This document shows, piece after piece, positions 43,252 to 54,601 of a stretch of 64,000 nucleotides of DNA (position 1 is its first letter; each line of letters opens with the position of its first letter). The translations under genes were made by a program, and so were the position numbers. Origin of the DNA: Platanthera guangdongensis (Eukaryota; Streptophyta; Magnoliopsida; Asparagales; Orchidaceae). The notes below the pieces were generated by a model. That model had not been told where the DNA came from, did not search any database, and worked only from the letters and a program-made list of their open reading frames with translations. Where the stretch lies: the NCBI GenBank assembly GCA_039583875.1, contig CM077162.1, positions 112,126,589 through 112,190,588 on the forward strand. The letters run 5' to 3'.

Positions 43252-43590
43252 TTTCATGTGTACGCTGCTTATACATGCATTATGGCCTTTTTAGATTGCA
43301 TAACACAACATACAAAGGATATCATCGCACAAGCACGCGTGCTAAGTTAAGGTTTACGTGATGACACATGTACACACATGATTTTAAAGAAGAATAAAGA
43401 ATTCATGCATGCATATCATAGACACATGAGTAAATAGGATGAGAGGACATCATCCTAAGTAGGAGATAACATCATAATCTCTGAGCAAGTTTGCAGCAAA
43501 AGCAATTATCTTTAAAGTATGGTTTGAACTAGTTGTGTGGCCAAGTTGTAATGTAGTATTTTTGACGGGTCATTCGTTACTTTTTTAGAA

Positions 43591-44820
43591 ATGTAGGCTA
43601 GACATCCTATGACAAGGTCGACTCCCCAGTCGAAGGGTGAGTCATCTGGTGCGCAAAGTGATGCGGTGATTAAGATTTTGCATCAGAGTAATGAGGCTCT
43701 GACGAGGTAGTTAGTAATGATGCAGTCGCAGATTCAGTCCTTGTTGTCTGTCACTCTCGCGCAGCAACCCCTTGCACAAGATTCTACTGCGGGTCAAGCT
43801 CTGCCTGCTAATCCTACTCCTCTGGTTCCCCAGTGATGCTACTACCAAAGATAAACCTTATATCGTATTTCCAGCGATTGAGACCTCCCACTTATGACGG
43901 GAGTGTGACTTTATGGTATTGGATGACTTGATCATCGCTATCGATGAGATGTTCACGTATTTGGGGATTGCTGAAGCCCAGAAGGTAATGATTGCGGCCT
44001 ACAAGCTAAAAGGCCTGACAAAGACTTTGTGTTTTGGGAAAAGGAAAGTTTGATGGAAGGATGCACTTGGGAGTCCTTCAAGAAGATGCTAGTTAAGAAG
44101 TTTTTACCTTCATTCGAGCAGGACTGTCTGATGAATAATTTCCTGCATTTGAAGTCTAAAAAGCTCTCGGTGAGCGAATATGAAATTGAGTTTAGTAAGT
44201 TGAGCAGATTTGCTCCTGATTTGGTAGCTTCGGAGGCAGGAAGAGTGAAGCACTTTCTCGGAGGATTAAGAAGCGATGTCCAACAATTGGCATGCGCTTA
44301 TAGAGCTGAAATCTATGCTGAGGATGTGGAAGCCGCTCTGAAGGTTGAGGCGATCGAGAATGCCAAGAATCGAGGTGCCGTGGAAAGAAAAGAAAAGAGG
44401 AAAGGTGATGAAGATGGAAGCTCTAGTGCATCTCGCCCTTCTTCGAAGAAGAAAAGTAAAGAAGTATGTAGATTCTGTGGTCGATCTAGCCATCCTTACG
44501 AAAGGTGTTTCAAAATGACTGTCAACTTGAAGCAGCAGCAGGTGTTCGCCATCCAAGGTGCACCCAAAGGATATCTGGTGTGCACGTACTGTACAAGGAT
44601 GGGACATGACATGAGTCATTGCTGGTTAAATCATAAGGCTTGCTTCCAATGCGGGCAGAAGGGGCACCTGAAGACTTCTTGCCCCGAGGCTCAGACTCCA
44701 TTGCAGCCTGCCCCGCTTCAGTCTCTACCTCCGCCACCAAACCAAGACAGAGGGAATGGAAAGCTGAATATGTTGACCATGGAGGAAGCTCAGACCTCAA
44801 TGCAAGTGATATCAGGTTAG
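43591..44820 (+). pseudogene. Gag of the CTCGAG-family element
   Basis: ATG at 43591 with early stops and frameshifts (TAG near 43708, lost bases near 43905). The open part 44029-44820 keeps the second half of capsid (ESLMEGCTWESFKKML, VSEYEIEFSKLSRFAPD, HFLGGLRSDVQQL) and three knuckles CRFCGRSSHPYERC, CTYCTRMGHDMSHC and CFQCGQKGHLKTSC. It ends in TAG at 44818. Confidence 0.88.
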
Positions 44821-44879
44821 ACCCTAGTTTACTTTTACTCTCTATTATTGTGTTAGTTTCATTCATTTTGTTATGTATG

Positions 44880-45430
44880 ATACAGTTTTAGGGGTGTTTA
44901 AGGTGAAGAATAGGTGGGCGTGCATTCTTTTCGATTTGGGTACCACCCATTCCTTTGTTGCGCGGAGTTTCGTAGATAAACATTGATTGGATGTGGCTCA
45001 ATTAGGAGACTCCTTCAACATCAAGATTCCCTCCGGTGATTCGGTGATATCTAATTAAGGAGTTCTGAGATGCCCTATTTATCTAGGCAATTTCCTAGAC
45101 TTTGCGGATCTGATGGTTTTGGATCTATAGGACTTTGACATGATTTTGGGCATGGACTGGCTGTCCAAGTACGATGCGGTCATCCAGTGCAAGGAAAGGC
45201 GACTAGACTTCAAGATGGATAATGGCCAACCTATGAGCATCCATGGTTTTCCGGATAGGGTTTCTCCTATTATTTTTGTGGTACGTGCTTGTTATGCTAT
45301 AGATTTTGGCTGTGAGGCTTATTTGGTTTCTATTTCTGCTTTGGAAACAACATTTATTACACCACGTCTTGAGGATATATCGGTGGTGTGAAACTTTCAA
45401 GATGTCTTATCTGATTGTCTTCCAGGACTT
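44880..45430 (+). pseudogene. Protease of the CTCGAG-family element
   Basis: CILFDLGTTHSF (44921-44956) is the active site with DLG instead of DT/SG. TGA and TAA codons at about 44985 and 45056, and TAG near 45127, break it. From 45140 ILGMDWLSKYDAVIQCKERR is the C-terminal half, ending in TGA near 45390. Confidence 0.82.
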
Positions 45431-46966
45431 CCTCCGATGAGGGAGATAGAGTTTGTGATAGACCTCGAGTCTGATACTCATCCTATTGCCAAAGCACTGT
45501 ACCGTATGGCTCCATGGGAATTGGATCAATTACGCAGTCAGCTTGATGAGTTATTGTAGTGTGGTTTTATTAGACCGAGTTTTTCTCCATGGGGTGCTCC
45601 CGTATTATTTATAAAGAAGAAAGATGGCTCGATGAGACTTTGCATCAATTACAGAGAATTGAATAAGGTGACCATTGAAAATAGATATCCCTTGTCGAGG
45701 ATTGATGATTTGTTCGATCAATTGCATGGTAGCTCGGTATTTTCCAAGATCAATCTTCGTTCACGTTTCCACCTGTTGAGGATTCGTGAGGCAAATATTC
45801 CACGGACCGCTTTTCATTCGCAGCATGGACATTTTGAGTTTTTAGTGATGTCCTTCGTTTTGACCAATGCACCCTATGCATTCATGGATTTAATGAATAG
45901 AGTGTTCAAGGATTTCTTGGACTGTTTTGTGATCGTATTCATAGCTTAAGTCCTTGTGTATTCCCACAGTGTTGAGGAGAATACTCAACATCTACGATTG
46001 GTTTTATCGACCCTGAGGGAGCATAAGTTATATGAGAAGTTGAGCAAGTGTGAGTTCTGGCTACCTCAGGTGTCCTTTCTGGGTCATATTTTAAGCAAGG
46101 ACGGTATTTTCGTAGAACCGACCAAGATTTCTACTGTGATGGAATGTGAGAGACCTTCTACACCTAAGGAGATTAGGAGATTCTTAGGCCTGCTTGGCTA
46201 TTATAGAAGATTCGTGGAAGGGTTTTCAGTATTGTCTGCTCCTCTAACTAGACTTACCCAGAAGAATATTGCGTTCATTTGGAGTGATAAGTGTGAAGAA
46301 GCTTTCCATGGGTTGAAGAAGAGATTGTGTACTGCTCCAGTTTTAACTCTACCTAATGAAGGAGTTGAGTGCACTGTGTATGTGGATGCATCACACATTA
46401 GACTTGGCTGTGTTTTAGTGCAAGATGGAAAGGTGATCGTGTATGGATCAAGGAAATAAAGACTCATGAAAGAAACTATCCTACGCATGATTTAGAGTTT
46501 GTTGCTGTAATTTATGCGCTAAAACTTTGGAGACATTTATTGTATGGTGTGTTATGCAATATCTATATAAACCATAAGAGTTTGAAGTACGTCTTCACTC
46601 AGAAGGAACTAAATCTGCGCCAGCATAAGTGGTTAGAATATATGGTCGATTATGAAGTGAAGATTCCCTATCATCCGGGAAAGGCTAACGTAGTAGCCGA
46701 TGCTTTGAGTAGAAAGACTGTTAAAATTTTTAATTTGTCTGTACAGTCCTTGTTAGAAGAATTCTTGTTGATGGACATTGAGGTTGGGAGTAGTATGTTG
46801 CCTACTAGTTTAGAAGCAGAAGAATCATCTTGGATTTCCCTTACAAGAGCGCACCAAAAAGATGACACAGATTTGTTGCATCTCCAAAATAGAATTGAGA
46901 AGGGAGAGCTACTTGATTTCTTTTTGGATGGGTTAGATAGTCTGAAGTATGAGGGTAGATTTTGCA
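45431..46966 (+). pseudogene. RT and RNase H of the CTCGAG-family element
   Basis: RT from about 45460 ([11 protein letters not shown]) with TAG at 45557; [28 protein letters not shown] with the first catalytic Asp changed to Asn, [14 protein letters not shown], then FVIVFIA and a TAA where the FIDD box should be. RNase [12 protein letters not shown], a frameshift at ~46455, INHKSLKYV and [10 protein letters not shown]. Clearly inactive. Confidence 0.87.
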
Positions 46967-48260
46967 TCCCCGCTTTTGGTGATATTTGGGCTAGGATTTG
47001 TACTGAAGCTCATGGGACCAGTGTTGCCTACCATCCTGGTTCCACTAAAATGTATAAAGATCCAAGGCAAATTGTTTGGTGGTCAGGGATGAAGAATGAT
47101 ATACCAAAGTTTGTGTCGGAATGTTATACATGTCAGCGTGTTAAAGTTGACCATAGAAGGCCTGGAGGTAAATTGACCCGCTTGAAATTCCAAGTTGGAA
47201 GTGGGGGAGTATTTCGATGGACTTCAACACTTGTTTACAGAGATCTCCCCATGGGCACGACTCTGTTTGGGTGATTGTTGATAGGTTGACTAAATGTTCT
47301 CACGTTGTGCCTTTCAAGATTGGGTATTCTATAAAGAAGATAGCTGAATTATATCTTGATGAGGTCATCAGATTATATGGAGTGCCTGTCAGAATCGTAT
47401 CGAATCGAGACTCTAGATTTACGTCTCATTTTTGGAAAAATTTACAGGAGGGGTTGGGTACCGATTTGAGGTATTTCACCTCCTATTATCCGTAGACGAA
47501 TGGTCATACGGAAAGAGTAAATCAGATCATGGAAGATATGTTCAGATGTTATATTTTGGATCATGGTGGTGCTTGGGATGAGCATCTCAGACTCATGGAG
47601 TTTGCTTACAATAATAGTTATCAAGAGAGTCTACAAATGACCTCATTTGAGGCCTTATATGGGAAGTGTTGTAGGACTCCTTTATTTTGGGTTGAGGTTG
47701 GTGAGAGATAGTTGCTAGGTCCGGAAGCCCTTGAAGAAATGAATTGTGCTATGACTCGTATTCGAGAAAAGCTCTGTGTAGCACAAGAGCGTTATGAGAA
47801 ATATGCTAATCAACGAATGGTTCATCTGGTGTTCGTTGTATGGGACTTGGTTTTTCTGAAAGTTTCTCTGATATCCGGTATTAAAAGGTTTGGAAGGAAT
47901 CACAAGTTAGATCCCCAGTATGCGGGACCTTTTCAGATTCTGGAGTGCATCAGAGTGTCTGCTTATAGGCTGTATTTGCCTGCTACCTTCCCTGGTGTCC
48001 ATGATGTGTTTCATGTGAGCCAGTTGCGGAAGTGTATTCATAGTGATCGTCAAGTCCTTGACTCGGTGCCCCAGATTCAGCCCAACCTTACGTACGTGGA
48101 AGAACCTGTTCGTGTTTTGTATTCTCAAGAACGAGTGTTGTGGAGAAAGACCATTCCCCATGGTTAAAGTTCTCTAGCAAAATCAAGAAGTCGAGAGCAT
48201 GATGTGGGAATTGGAGTGGGCGATGAGAGAGTCTCATCCACAACTCTTCCCTTAGCTCAG
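46967..48260 (+). pseudogene. Integrase and CR tail of the CTCGAG-family element
   Basis: [34 protein letters not shown] (zinc finger), frameshift near 47185, [25 protein letters not shown] with the catalytic Asp read as Asn, YYP then a stop, MEDMFRCYILDHGG, VFLKVSLISGIKRF, VFHVSQLRKCI. After a frameshift near 48160 the text MVKVL, a TAG, QNQEVESMMWELEWAMRE and SHPQLF is a CR/chromodomain-like tail. This tail is absent from the aberrant insert. Confidence 0.85.
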
Positions 48261-48339
48261 GTATATCTTCAGGTTTTTGGTAATATTTGGATTCCTCATT
48301 TTGGTTTGGTTTTAATGTCGTGTTAAATTTCGGGACGAA

Positions 48340-48361
48340 ACTTCTTTTTAGGGGGTGTGAC
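48340..48361 (+). other. Polypurine tract of the CTCGAG-family element
   Basis: TTTTTAGGGGGTGTGAC directly precedes TGTAACGC of the 3' LTR. It is shorter and less pure than usual. Confidence 0.6.
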
Positions 48362-48689
48362 TGTAACGCACCCGATTTCCTGATGTTATTATTTGATCTA
48401 GTGTCGTCATATTTATGACGTCGGGGTGTTACCACCTTCTTACATTTTGTTGACGGCGCTGCACCGTTTGTGCGTTTTTGCGTCTGTTGGGTCAGCTTGA
48501 CCAGATTTTCTGATTTTAATTGGATTGAATGTTTTCCTTAATTTGGAGGATGACTTTTGCTTGTGTAAGCATTTGATGATAGTGCCTCAACAATTGTACT
48601 TTGGATTGTAGGATTGTCCTCGCTCTAAATTCGTAGAATCACATTTTATCCCTGATGTTAGTCAAATTAGAATTTCTGAAATTACCCTA

Positions 48690-49440
48690 CTTAGTACTCG
48701 AGATGGGCAGCCTTGTCCTCGAGAGAGATCGTTATGTACTCGGGAGCTTTGGCCCTTCATTTCTCGAGAGGATGGGACTTATTCTCGAGTAGTCTGTTGA
48801 TTCCCGAGAATTTCTATCCTTGTACTCGAGAAAATTCCTCTTGCTCTCGAGAAATGCTTCTAATTCTCGAGATGTCTACTTTTGTACTCGAGTAATGCTT
48901 GTGTTGTTCCCGAGTAATACTAGTTTGTTCTCGAGATGCACCCAATCTTTCTTGAGATGTGCAGTCTTGCTCTCGAGAAGCCCTTTTTACTTCTCGAGAA
49001 GGCTATCTAGTACTCGAGTAATATTCTTTTTTTCTCGAGATCTGCCCTTTGTACTCGAGAATTGCCTCCCGGGTACTCGAGAAATTTCTCCTTCATTTCT
49101 CGAGTTACCTCCTTTACTCGAGAAATCTTTCCTTCATTTCTCGAGTTACCTCCTACACTCGAGAAATTTTGCTTTTTACTTGAGAAATTTTTACTAGTAC
49201 TCGAGAACTGTCCTCTTGGTTCTTGAGAAGTCCATTTCAGTATTCGAGAAATCTCGTTGTTCTCGAGAGGTGTTTCTCGAGAAGGCATGTTATTCTCAAG
49301 AAGCGTCCAGTCCTTGTTCTCGAGAAAGCTTCATCCCGCTCTCGAGAACGTCCTCATCTCGTTCTCGAGTGATCTAACCTTGCTGTCGAGAAATCCGGCC
49401 CTTCTCGAGAAATTTAGCTACTCTCGAGAAATCCTTGCTT
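48690..49440. repeat. CTCGAG palindrome array, 3' LTR
   Basis: I count about 27 CTCGAG hexamers in 750 bp, spaced 20-35 bp, many inside the 10-bp palindrome TTCTCGAGAA or as GTACTCGAGAA. It ends about 75 bp before the TATA-rich block. It is not a simple tandem repeat: the hexamer is kept while spacers vary. Confidence 0.93.
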
Positions 49441-49516
49441 CGTCCCAAGAATTCTTGTTCAATCGACCCTTGACTATCTCTTTATGTGAAATGATCCAAT
49501 ATACTATTCATTTTGA

Positions 49517-49519
49517 TAT

Positions 49520-49573
<54 letters not shown>

Positions 49574-49576
49574 AGA
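49517..49576 (+). promoter_or_regulatory. TATA-rich block with (TG)n expansion
   Basis: (AT)n at 49517-49538 is followed by about 16 TG units (49539-49570) and TATAAGATAAAATTC. The 5' LTR lacks the TG run, so it expanded after insertion. A TATA-driven start near 49580-49600 is likely, before ACCAGAGCGGCGTGAGCGAG. Confidence 0.65.
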
Positions 49577-50778
49577 TAAAATTCTTCTCTTCAGACCGAT
49601 TCTCTTCCTTCTTCACGAACCAGAGCGGCGTGAGCGAGAGAGAGAAGGTTTTCCGCGATTCTTCCGGTGGCCGCCGACGGTGCTCCGGTGCTTGAAATCC
49701 TCAACCGAATATAGATCTGGAAAGCTCTCAACAAGAGCTACACCATCATGGTAAAATCTTTCACATTCCTTTGGTTTTTCTCGCTTGGGTTTTCGGCTCT
49801 AACTCCTATTTTTGGCCATTTTTGTTAGATTTCTTTTTCCCTCGCCTTTCTTGGTCCCGATCTACGTCGTGGTATGATTTGGAGGTCTTCTTCGGTAAAA
49901 TTAAGGCTAGTGATGGTTTCCTCCTGCTCTTCCCTTCTTTAACCCGATTTGCAGAAATTTCTAACGTTTTGTTATCATTATTCACAACTTCCTGAATATA
50001 GTGTTGTTAGATATCATGTCTAACTCTATTTATGATTTTTATGTTCATCATTTTGCTACCTAACCTTGTTAAGTGCTAGGCATTTTTATGATGTGGTTAA
50101 ACCTCACACTTATAATTGTTCCTCAACGTTTATGTAAGACATGTTAGAGTTTATTTAGGATTGAAAATTCTTCCTAAAGGTTGATCAACCGCTTCAATCT
50201 AGAATTGTCTAGTAGAATCTGATGTGTCATTGTCGCTTTGAGATCTATATCATGGTTTTCTTTGTGGTGATGCCGTGGGGCGAGACAAGCTGCCAAGCCC
50301 CGATGGGTTGTGGTGTGCCCCTGAGCTCTAAACCCTGATCGTTACAAGGTGTGACTTCATGATTTTCTCAGTTGCGTGTGTTATTTGTGGGCGGATCCAC
50401 CGCTGCAATGTTTGATCCCTATGTTAGTTGTCTTGTGCTTTTGCGGTACTTTTACTGTACATGTTGCCTCACGTAAGTGTTCCATTTTTCACTTTGGTAC
50501 CTTACTACTGTACTTTATTTAAGTATCTTTCCTTTGGTCTTGAGTTGGTACCCCTTGAATTTGTTTACTTTTGGCTTACTTTTTGTCATCACCTGTACAT
50601 TCTTGCTGAGGTGTTCTGTCTTTGGAATGCCTCAAGTTCATAGCTATAGCTGATTGTGGTGCTAGTTTTGGAGTTCTTGAGCAGCACTTTTGGTTGTGGT
50701 TTTGCCTCATCGTAGTGAGGTATAATGTTGTTTAGTTTGCTTTACTAGTTCAGATATACTTTGTTTATTGTGGGTTCG

Positions 50779-51041
50779 TGTAACATCCCCTGGGCCGTCT
50801 GTGGGCCTCTGCCCACTAGGCCTCCATTAGACTGTTACCAAGCTGCAGCCCAAGCAACCCAAACCCTCTCCCTCTACAGGCGGGTTGTTGGTGGCCACAA
50901 CCTCCCTTTGATAAGTGAAATTCTCCCATTAAGCGGACATCACGGGGACTTCCCAGGAGGTCACCCATCCCAGGACTTCTCCAGCCCGAGCACATTTAAC
51001 TATGGAGTTCTTTAAACTCTCATCACCAATTGAGCTGCAAA
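50779..51041 (-). mobile_element. Cassandra-like TRIM LTR with 5S rRNA-derived region
   Basis: Starts TGTAACATCCC after flank GTTCG. The minus strand at 50938-51014 is strongly similar to the 3' two-thirds of plant 5S rRNA: GAACTCC.AGTTAA..GTGCT.GGGC and GGATGGGTGACCTCCTGGGA, GAAGTCC. The box C region (50946-50970) looks unmutated and box A (50982-51001) has a few changes. 5S-derived Pol III promoters in LTRs are the hallmark of Cassandra TRIMs. Only part is visible because another LTR begins at 51042. Confidence 0.75.
50946..51001 (-). promoter_or_regulatory. 5S-type internal Pol III promoter (boxes A to C)
   Basis: Minus strand: AGTTAAATGTGCTCGGGCT (box A region, 50982-51000) and GGATGGGTGACCTCCTGGGA (box C region, from 50970). 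Spacing is close to real 5S genes. Box C is exactly the plant 5S sequence as I know it. Confidence 0.65.
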
Positions 51042-51103
51042 TGTAATGACTCCATCCGTTCACAGGTATATACTAGAATGTCCGGTTGGGGCCACACAAC
51101 ATA
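51042..51103 (-). mobile_element. Chromovirus-like LTR, first 62 bp
   Basis: Starts TGTAATGACTCCATCCG and aligns with the start of 16434-18731 (TATCCGTCGCATAGTATATA...GGTCCGGCCGGGGCC). It is interrupted at 51103 by copy 2 and resumes at 60205. Confidence 0.75.
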
Positions 51104-53410
51104 TGTAACGCCCCGAAACTCAAAGGAGCAAAGGGGGACGTTTTGGGCCAGTTTGGGTTATGGTTGTAGGCACACGGCCTGGGACACGGGCGTGTCCCAG
51201 GGCGTGTCAAGTGTGTGCCGACACTTAGCCGTGAAGTCGTCGAGGTTTTCTCGATGATTCGCTGAGAATGGGCACACGGCCTGCGACACGGGCGTGTCGC
51301 AGGGCGTGTCGACCCGTGTCGACACTTAGCCGCGGAGTCGTCGAGTTATACTCGACGAATCGTCGAGCATGGGCACACGGCCCGCGACACAGGCGTGTCG
51401 CCGGGCGTGTCGACCCGTGTCGACGATCGTCCCGGGGAAGTCGTCGAGATTCGCTCGACGATCGTCGAGACAAGGCACACGGCGTAGGACACGAGCGTGT
51501 CCAAGGCCGTGTTATTGAGTCGTCGAACTGCACGCGACGAAATGTCGAGACCATGTAAACGGCCTGGGGCCCAGGCGTGTCAAGGTGACACATGCAAGGA
51601 CACGGGCGTGTCCTAGAACCCGTGCAGTGCTCGGGTTGAAAATGGGGAAAAATCATGGGGTACACGGCCGACTACACGGCCGTGTCAGCTGGAACACGGG
51701 CGTGCCAGCTCGAACACGGGCGTGTTCGATACCCGTGTGAGGGTCCAGGAGATTCGATTTTGACGGTGAATGCGGCACACGGCCCTGGACACGGGCGTGT
51801 GCCAGGCCGTGTTCGGTCCAGATTGGGCATTTCAGCCCCGAATCAAAGCCGTTCGTTTCCTTAGGTTGAGATCCAATGGCTGGGGGTTGTTCCTGAGAGG
51901 ATATACCCGTGAGTTGACTTGGAAAACCTCACTTTTCATACCTTATCATCTCTCCAAGTCCTTGGAGAAAGAGGAGAGCCATTGGAGGAAGAAGAACTAG
52001 ATCCCGCCATTGGAGGAGCTTCGGAGCTCCGAATCGCGAGCCGACTCCGGATCCACGGAGGCAACGCAAGTGCAGTGATTTCCATCCGATTACTTTTCAA
52101 TGGCGCCAAAGAGGAACTCAAGGGTAACGATCCTCATCTTGAGCACGAATAGCTCTCTTTCTTAGCATAGGAAGCCCGCTCTCGCGAGTTTGCGGAGAGT
52201 TGGAGGCGTTCCTTCGGGTAGATATGTGAAGTCCCCGTTGTTTAGAGTCCGTATGCGAGAACGGACATAGGCATGATGTGTGAAGCCTACCCGAACATGT
52301 TAGTGTGGATCGGTGATGTTGCATTGCATAAGGCCGGAGAAGACTCCGTGCTATTGGTTGTTTTCGGGTTTTCTACGCGGTAGATTGCAGCAGGGAGCCT
52401 TGGGGACTAACCCAAAGGTGCACCCGGAAAACTGGGCGGATACAAGATCTTGCCAACTTAGTGGCCTGAGAGCCAACTTGAACATAACCGAGTTATGTGA
52501 CTTGCGATAGAATGGGACTCGGCGAAAGTTTGACCCGCGCAAATGGCTTAAATTGTCGTTGCGATGTGAGAACGGGTTAGATGGAACCGTACCCGCTCTA
52601 TGTCGTTCGGGTTAGAGAGACCTAAGGTTACGTTGCACTCGCCGTTGGCATAGATGTGAGTCTTCGGCGGTCAATGGCTTAAACTGACGTGACCCATGCC
52701 AAGAAGACAAATTGCTCATAGGTTTGGCCGTCTAAGTGGCGGTGGTGAGTCCGAAATGTTAATGGCTTTAATTGACGTGTCATCGACCGGTTCACCGAGA
52801 ATGTGCCCTGAGTGCACAGGGCGTGTGGCCGTACGAGCCAACTTCTGTGATGACATGGCTATGGTTATTTATATGGCTCGCTTATGCTAATTAAATGCAG
52901 GGAAGGAGCATCGCCGCCCCGAGTTGGGGGCGGGATCGTTATAATTTGGTCAGCATTGCTGACCGTTGCCTTGTTTTGCCACCGTGCGGTGGTTTGTTGC
53001 TTGCAGGTGCAGCTGGACCAAGCGGTCAATAGCGGGCTAAAGCCCTTTTTGCGAAGCTGGCCCTCGAAGGCCCAAGTAGAAGTGTTTACTGCTTTATTCA
53101 TGTATGACCGGCCTGCGTGCCGTGGTTTGTAAAACATGTAATTTTCAAGTGAAACACTTTGTAAGGCCTTAAGGCCGGTTTTGGGTATTTTTGTATAACA
53201 TTCCTTTCGGTATTAGTGGACATTCATGCTCCTATGCTGGGTTCTTGTTTACAACTCTTATAAACTGCTTCCGCTAGAATGCTCTGTGTAGGACGTTGAG
53301 ATTGGTTGGATGGTTTCCATACGTAACCACCTGGTCTGTCTGTGGTATATGGCGTCGGGCCCCGGCCGGACCTACTGCTATATACTATGCGACAGATAGG
53401 GGGTGTTACA
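51104..53410 (+). repeat. 5' LTR of chromovirus copy 2 (2307 bp)
   Basis: Begins TGTAACGCCCCGAAACTC. Palindrome array 51165-51800, TATA-like GGATATACCC at 51898-51907, then a transcribed part ending TATGCGACAGATAGGGGGTG TTACA. Confidence 0.94.
51165..51800. repeat. Palindrome array, 5' LTR of copy 2
   Basis: Units of about 100 bp hold a GACACGGGCGTGTC palindrome and a GTCGTCGAG...CTCGACGA palindrome. Arms covary: CTGGGACACG/CGTGTCCCAG (51179-51200), CTGCGACACG/CGTGTCGCAG (51281-51302) and CCGCGACAC/GTGTCGCCGG (about 51381). Confidence 0.9.
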
Positions 53411-53412
53411 AT

Positions 53413-53423
53413 TTGGTATCAGA
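53413..53423 (+). other. PBS of chromovirus copy 2
   Basis: TTTGGTATCAGACTACTGG two bases after the LTR; initiator tRNA-Met type, same as copy 1. Confidence 0.88.
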
Positions 53424-53635
53424 CTACTGGTTTTGGTCGGACTTTAGCTGAATTCATGGACGAATTCTTTTTCAGGGGAGGTGAGCACATTGTGTGCGTC
53501 ATCGTTATAACGGTAAAAGAACCCATGAATGTCCACTTAGGAATGAAAATACTCGTGTTTGAGGAACCTGTGTGTTCCTATAATTGCTGTTCGCAATTTT
53601 ATTTGGTCGCTTGACGGTGTTTTGTACCACTATAG

Positions 53636-54535
53636 GTGACCGGAAGCGGTGCTGGACAGCCAGAATGTCCGGTTTCTGAGGAGCATAGTGCACCCGGTGA
53701 GGTGTTTGAGCCTCCTCCTTCGTATGAAACCGTTAGAAGGATCGTAGAAGCGGTGTTCACTGTGACGGGTGCACAGTTTGGAGGAAATGTACAACCCTGC
53801 GCACCTGTTATGGCCTCAACGCCGGTGGGCGCGATGCAGCAGATGACCTTTGGTAGACCATTGGGGCAGCAGCTGAATATGCATTTAGTGCAGGGAGCGC
53901 GCACAGTTGAGGAATATTTGCAAGCATTTCTTATGATAAGCCGCTACCCATGCTTCGAGGTGGATAATGAGTAAGCTACAGTCGATAGGTTTTATAGTGG
54001 CCTACGTGCCGAGTTACGAGTTCTACTGCTAGGACCAAAGTTATTGGGATTTCGAGCCTTGGTGGAATCAGCTAGATCTTTGGAGGCAGATCTGAGGAAG
54101 ACCCTCCCGATGCCAGCGACCATGGTATCGAACTATTCAAACCCCATAAGAGCTGCATCCGGCAGAAAGCTGGAGAAATGGGCTATAAAATCGACTAGTA
54201 AAGCTACTTACACTTGCTATACTTGTGGAAAGAGAGGGCACTTTGCCCGAGACTGTTGGAATGGCGCTCGGAAGGGTAAGGAAGCTATGTCAGGTGCAGT
54301 CAAGGATGTTAGTGCAAAGGAAACGGCATTCAAAGTGCCGAACACCTCAAAGTCTGCATATCGTAAATGGTATAAGAAGCCTAGGACTTCGGGTCAAGCT
54401 CTTTCTGGTGCTTCTGGGGCGACTACGGGTCAGACCCCGGGCACATGTTTCAACTGTGGGGAGCCGGGGCATTATGCACGTGAGTGCCTAAAGCCCTGGA
54501 GGAAGCACGGCGTCGTGACGACAGGTATGGTTTAA
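53636..54535 (+). pseudogene. Gag of chromovirus copy 2, core deleted, two zinc knuckles
   Basis: The frame at 53636 gives an N-terminus like copy 1 (SETVRRIVEAVFTV), then jumps from a PMxQQM-type segment straight to LNMHLVQGARTVEEYLQAF, missing about 90 residues of the capsid core. TAA at 53972-53974. From 54044 ALVESARSLEADLRK leads to two CCHC knuckles, CYTCGKRGHFARDC and CFNCGEPGHYAREC, separated by ~70 residues with SGASGATTGQTPG before the second, as before the single knuckle of copy 1. The extra knuckle is an insertion or a family variant. Confidence 0.87.
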
Positions 54536-54601
54536 AGATAGTTTTGCCTTAAATACTTGTCGCCCTTGTGCATGTTAGCTTAGAACTATCTGTGTTAAGC
54601 T

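Larger units (their letters stand above)
31238..50778 (+). mobile_element. CTCGAG-family chromovirus, plus strand (hosts later insertions)
   Basis: 5' LTR is 31238-32258 plus 40787-42918, split by an insert. PBS is 42920-42931, gag about 43591-44820, pol about 44880-48260, PPT about 48340-48361, 3' LTR 48362-50778 and then cut by another insertion. LTR starts are TGTAACGC(C/A)CCCGATT. Left flank GTCAT; the right flank is outside the window. All genes are strongly decayed, so it is older than the elements nested in it. Confidence 0.85.
48362..50778 (+). repeat. 3' LTR of CTCGAG family (truncated by insertion)
   Basis: Aligns with 31238-32258 plus 40787-42370. It stops at GGGTTCG (50778), where the Cassandra-like sequence begins; about 550 bp of its U5 end are not in the window. 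It provides the uninterrupted empty site for the aberrant insert. Confidence 0.9.

Noticed and set aside
48690..49440. CRISPR-like array of short repeats with variable spacers
   Set aside because: The repeat is only 6-10 bp, spacers are degenerate relatives of each other, the context is a plant LTR and no cas gene exists.
50938..51014. Genuine 5S rRNA gene
   Set aside because: The 5' third is not recognisable, box A has changes and the segment lies inside an LTR-like sequence starting TGTAACATCCC, so a Cassandra-type origin fits better.
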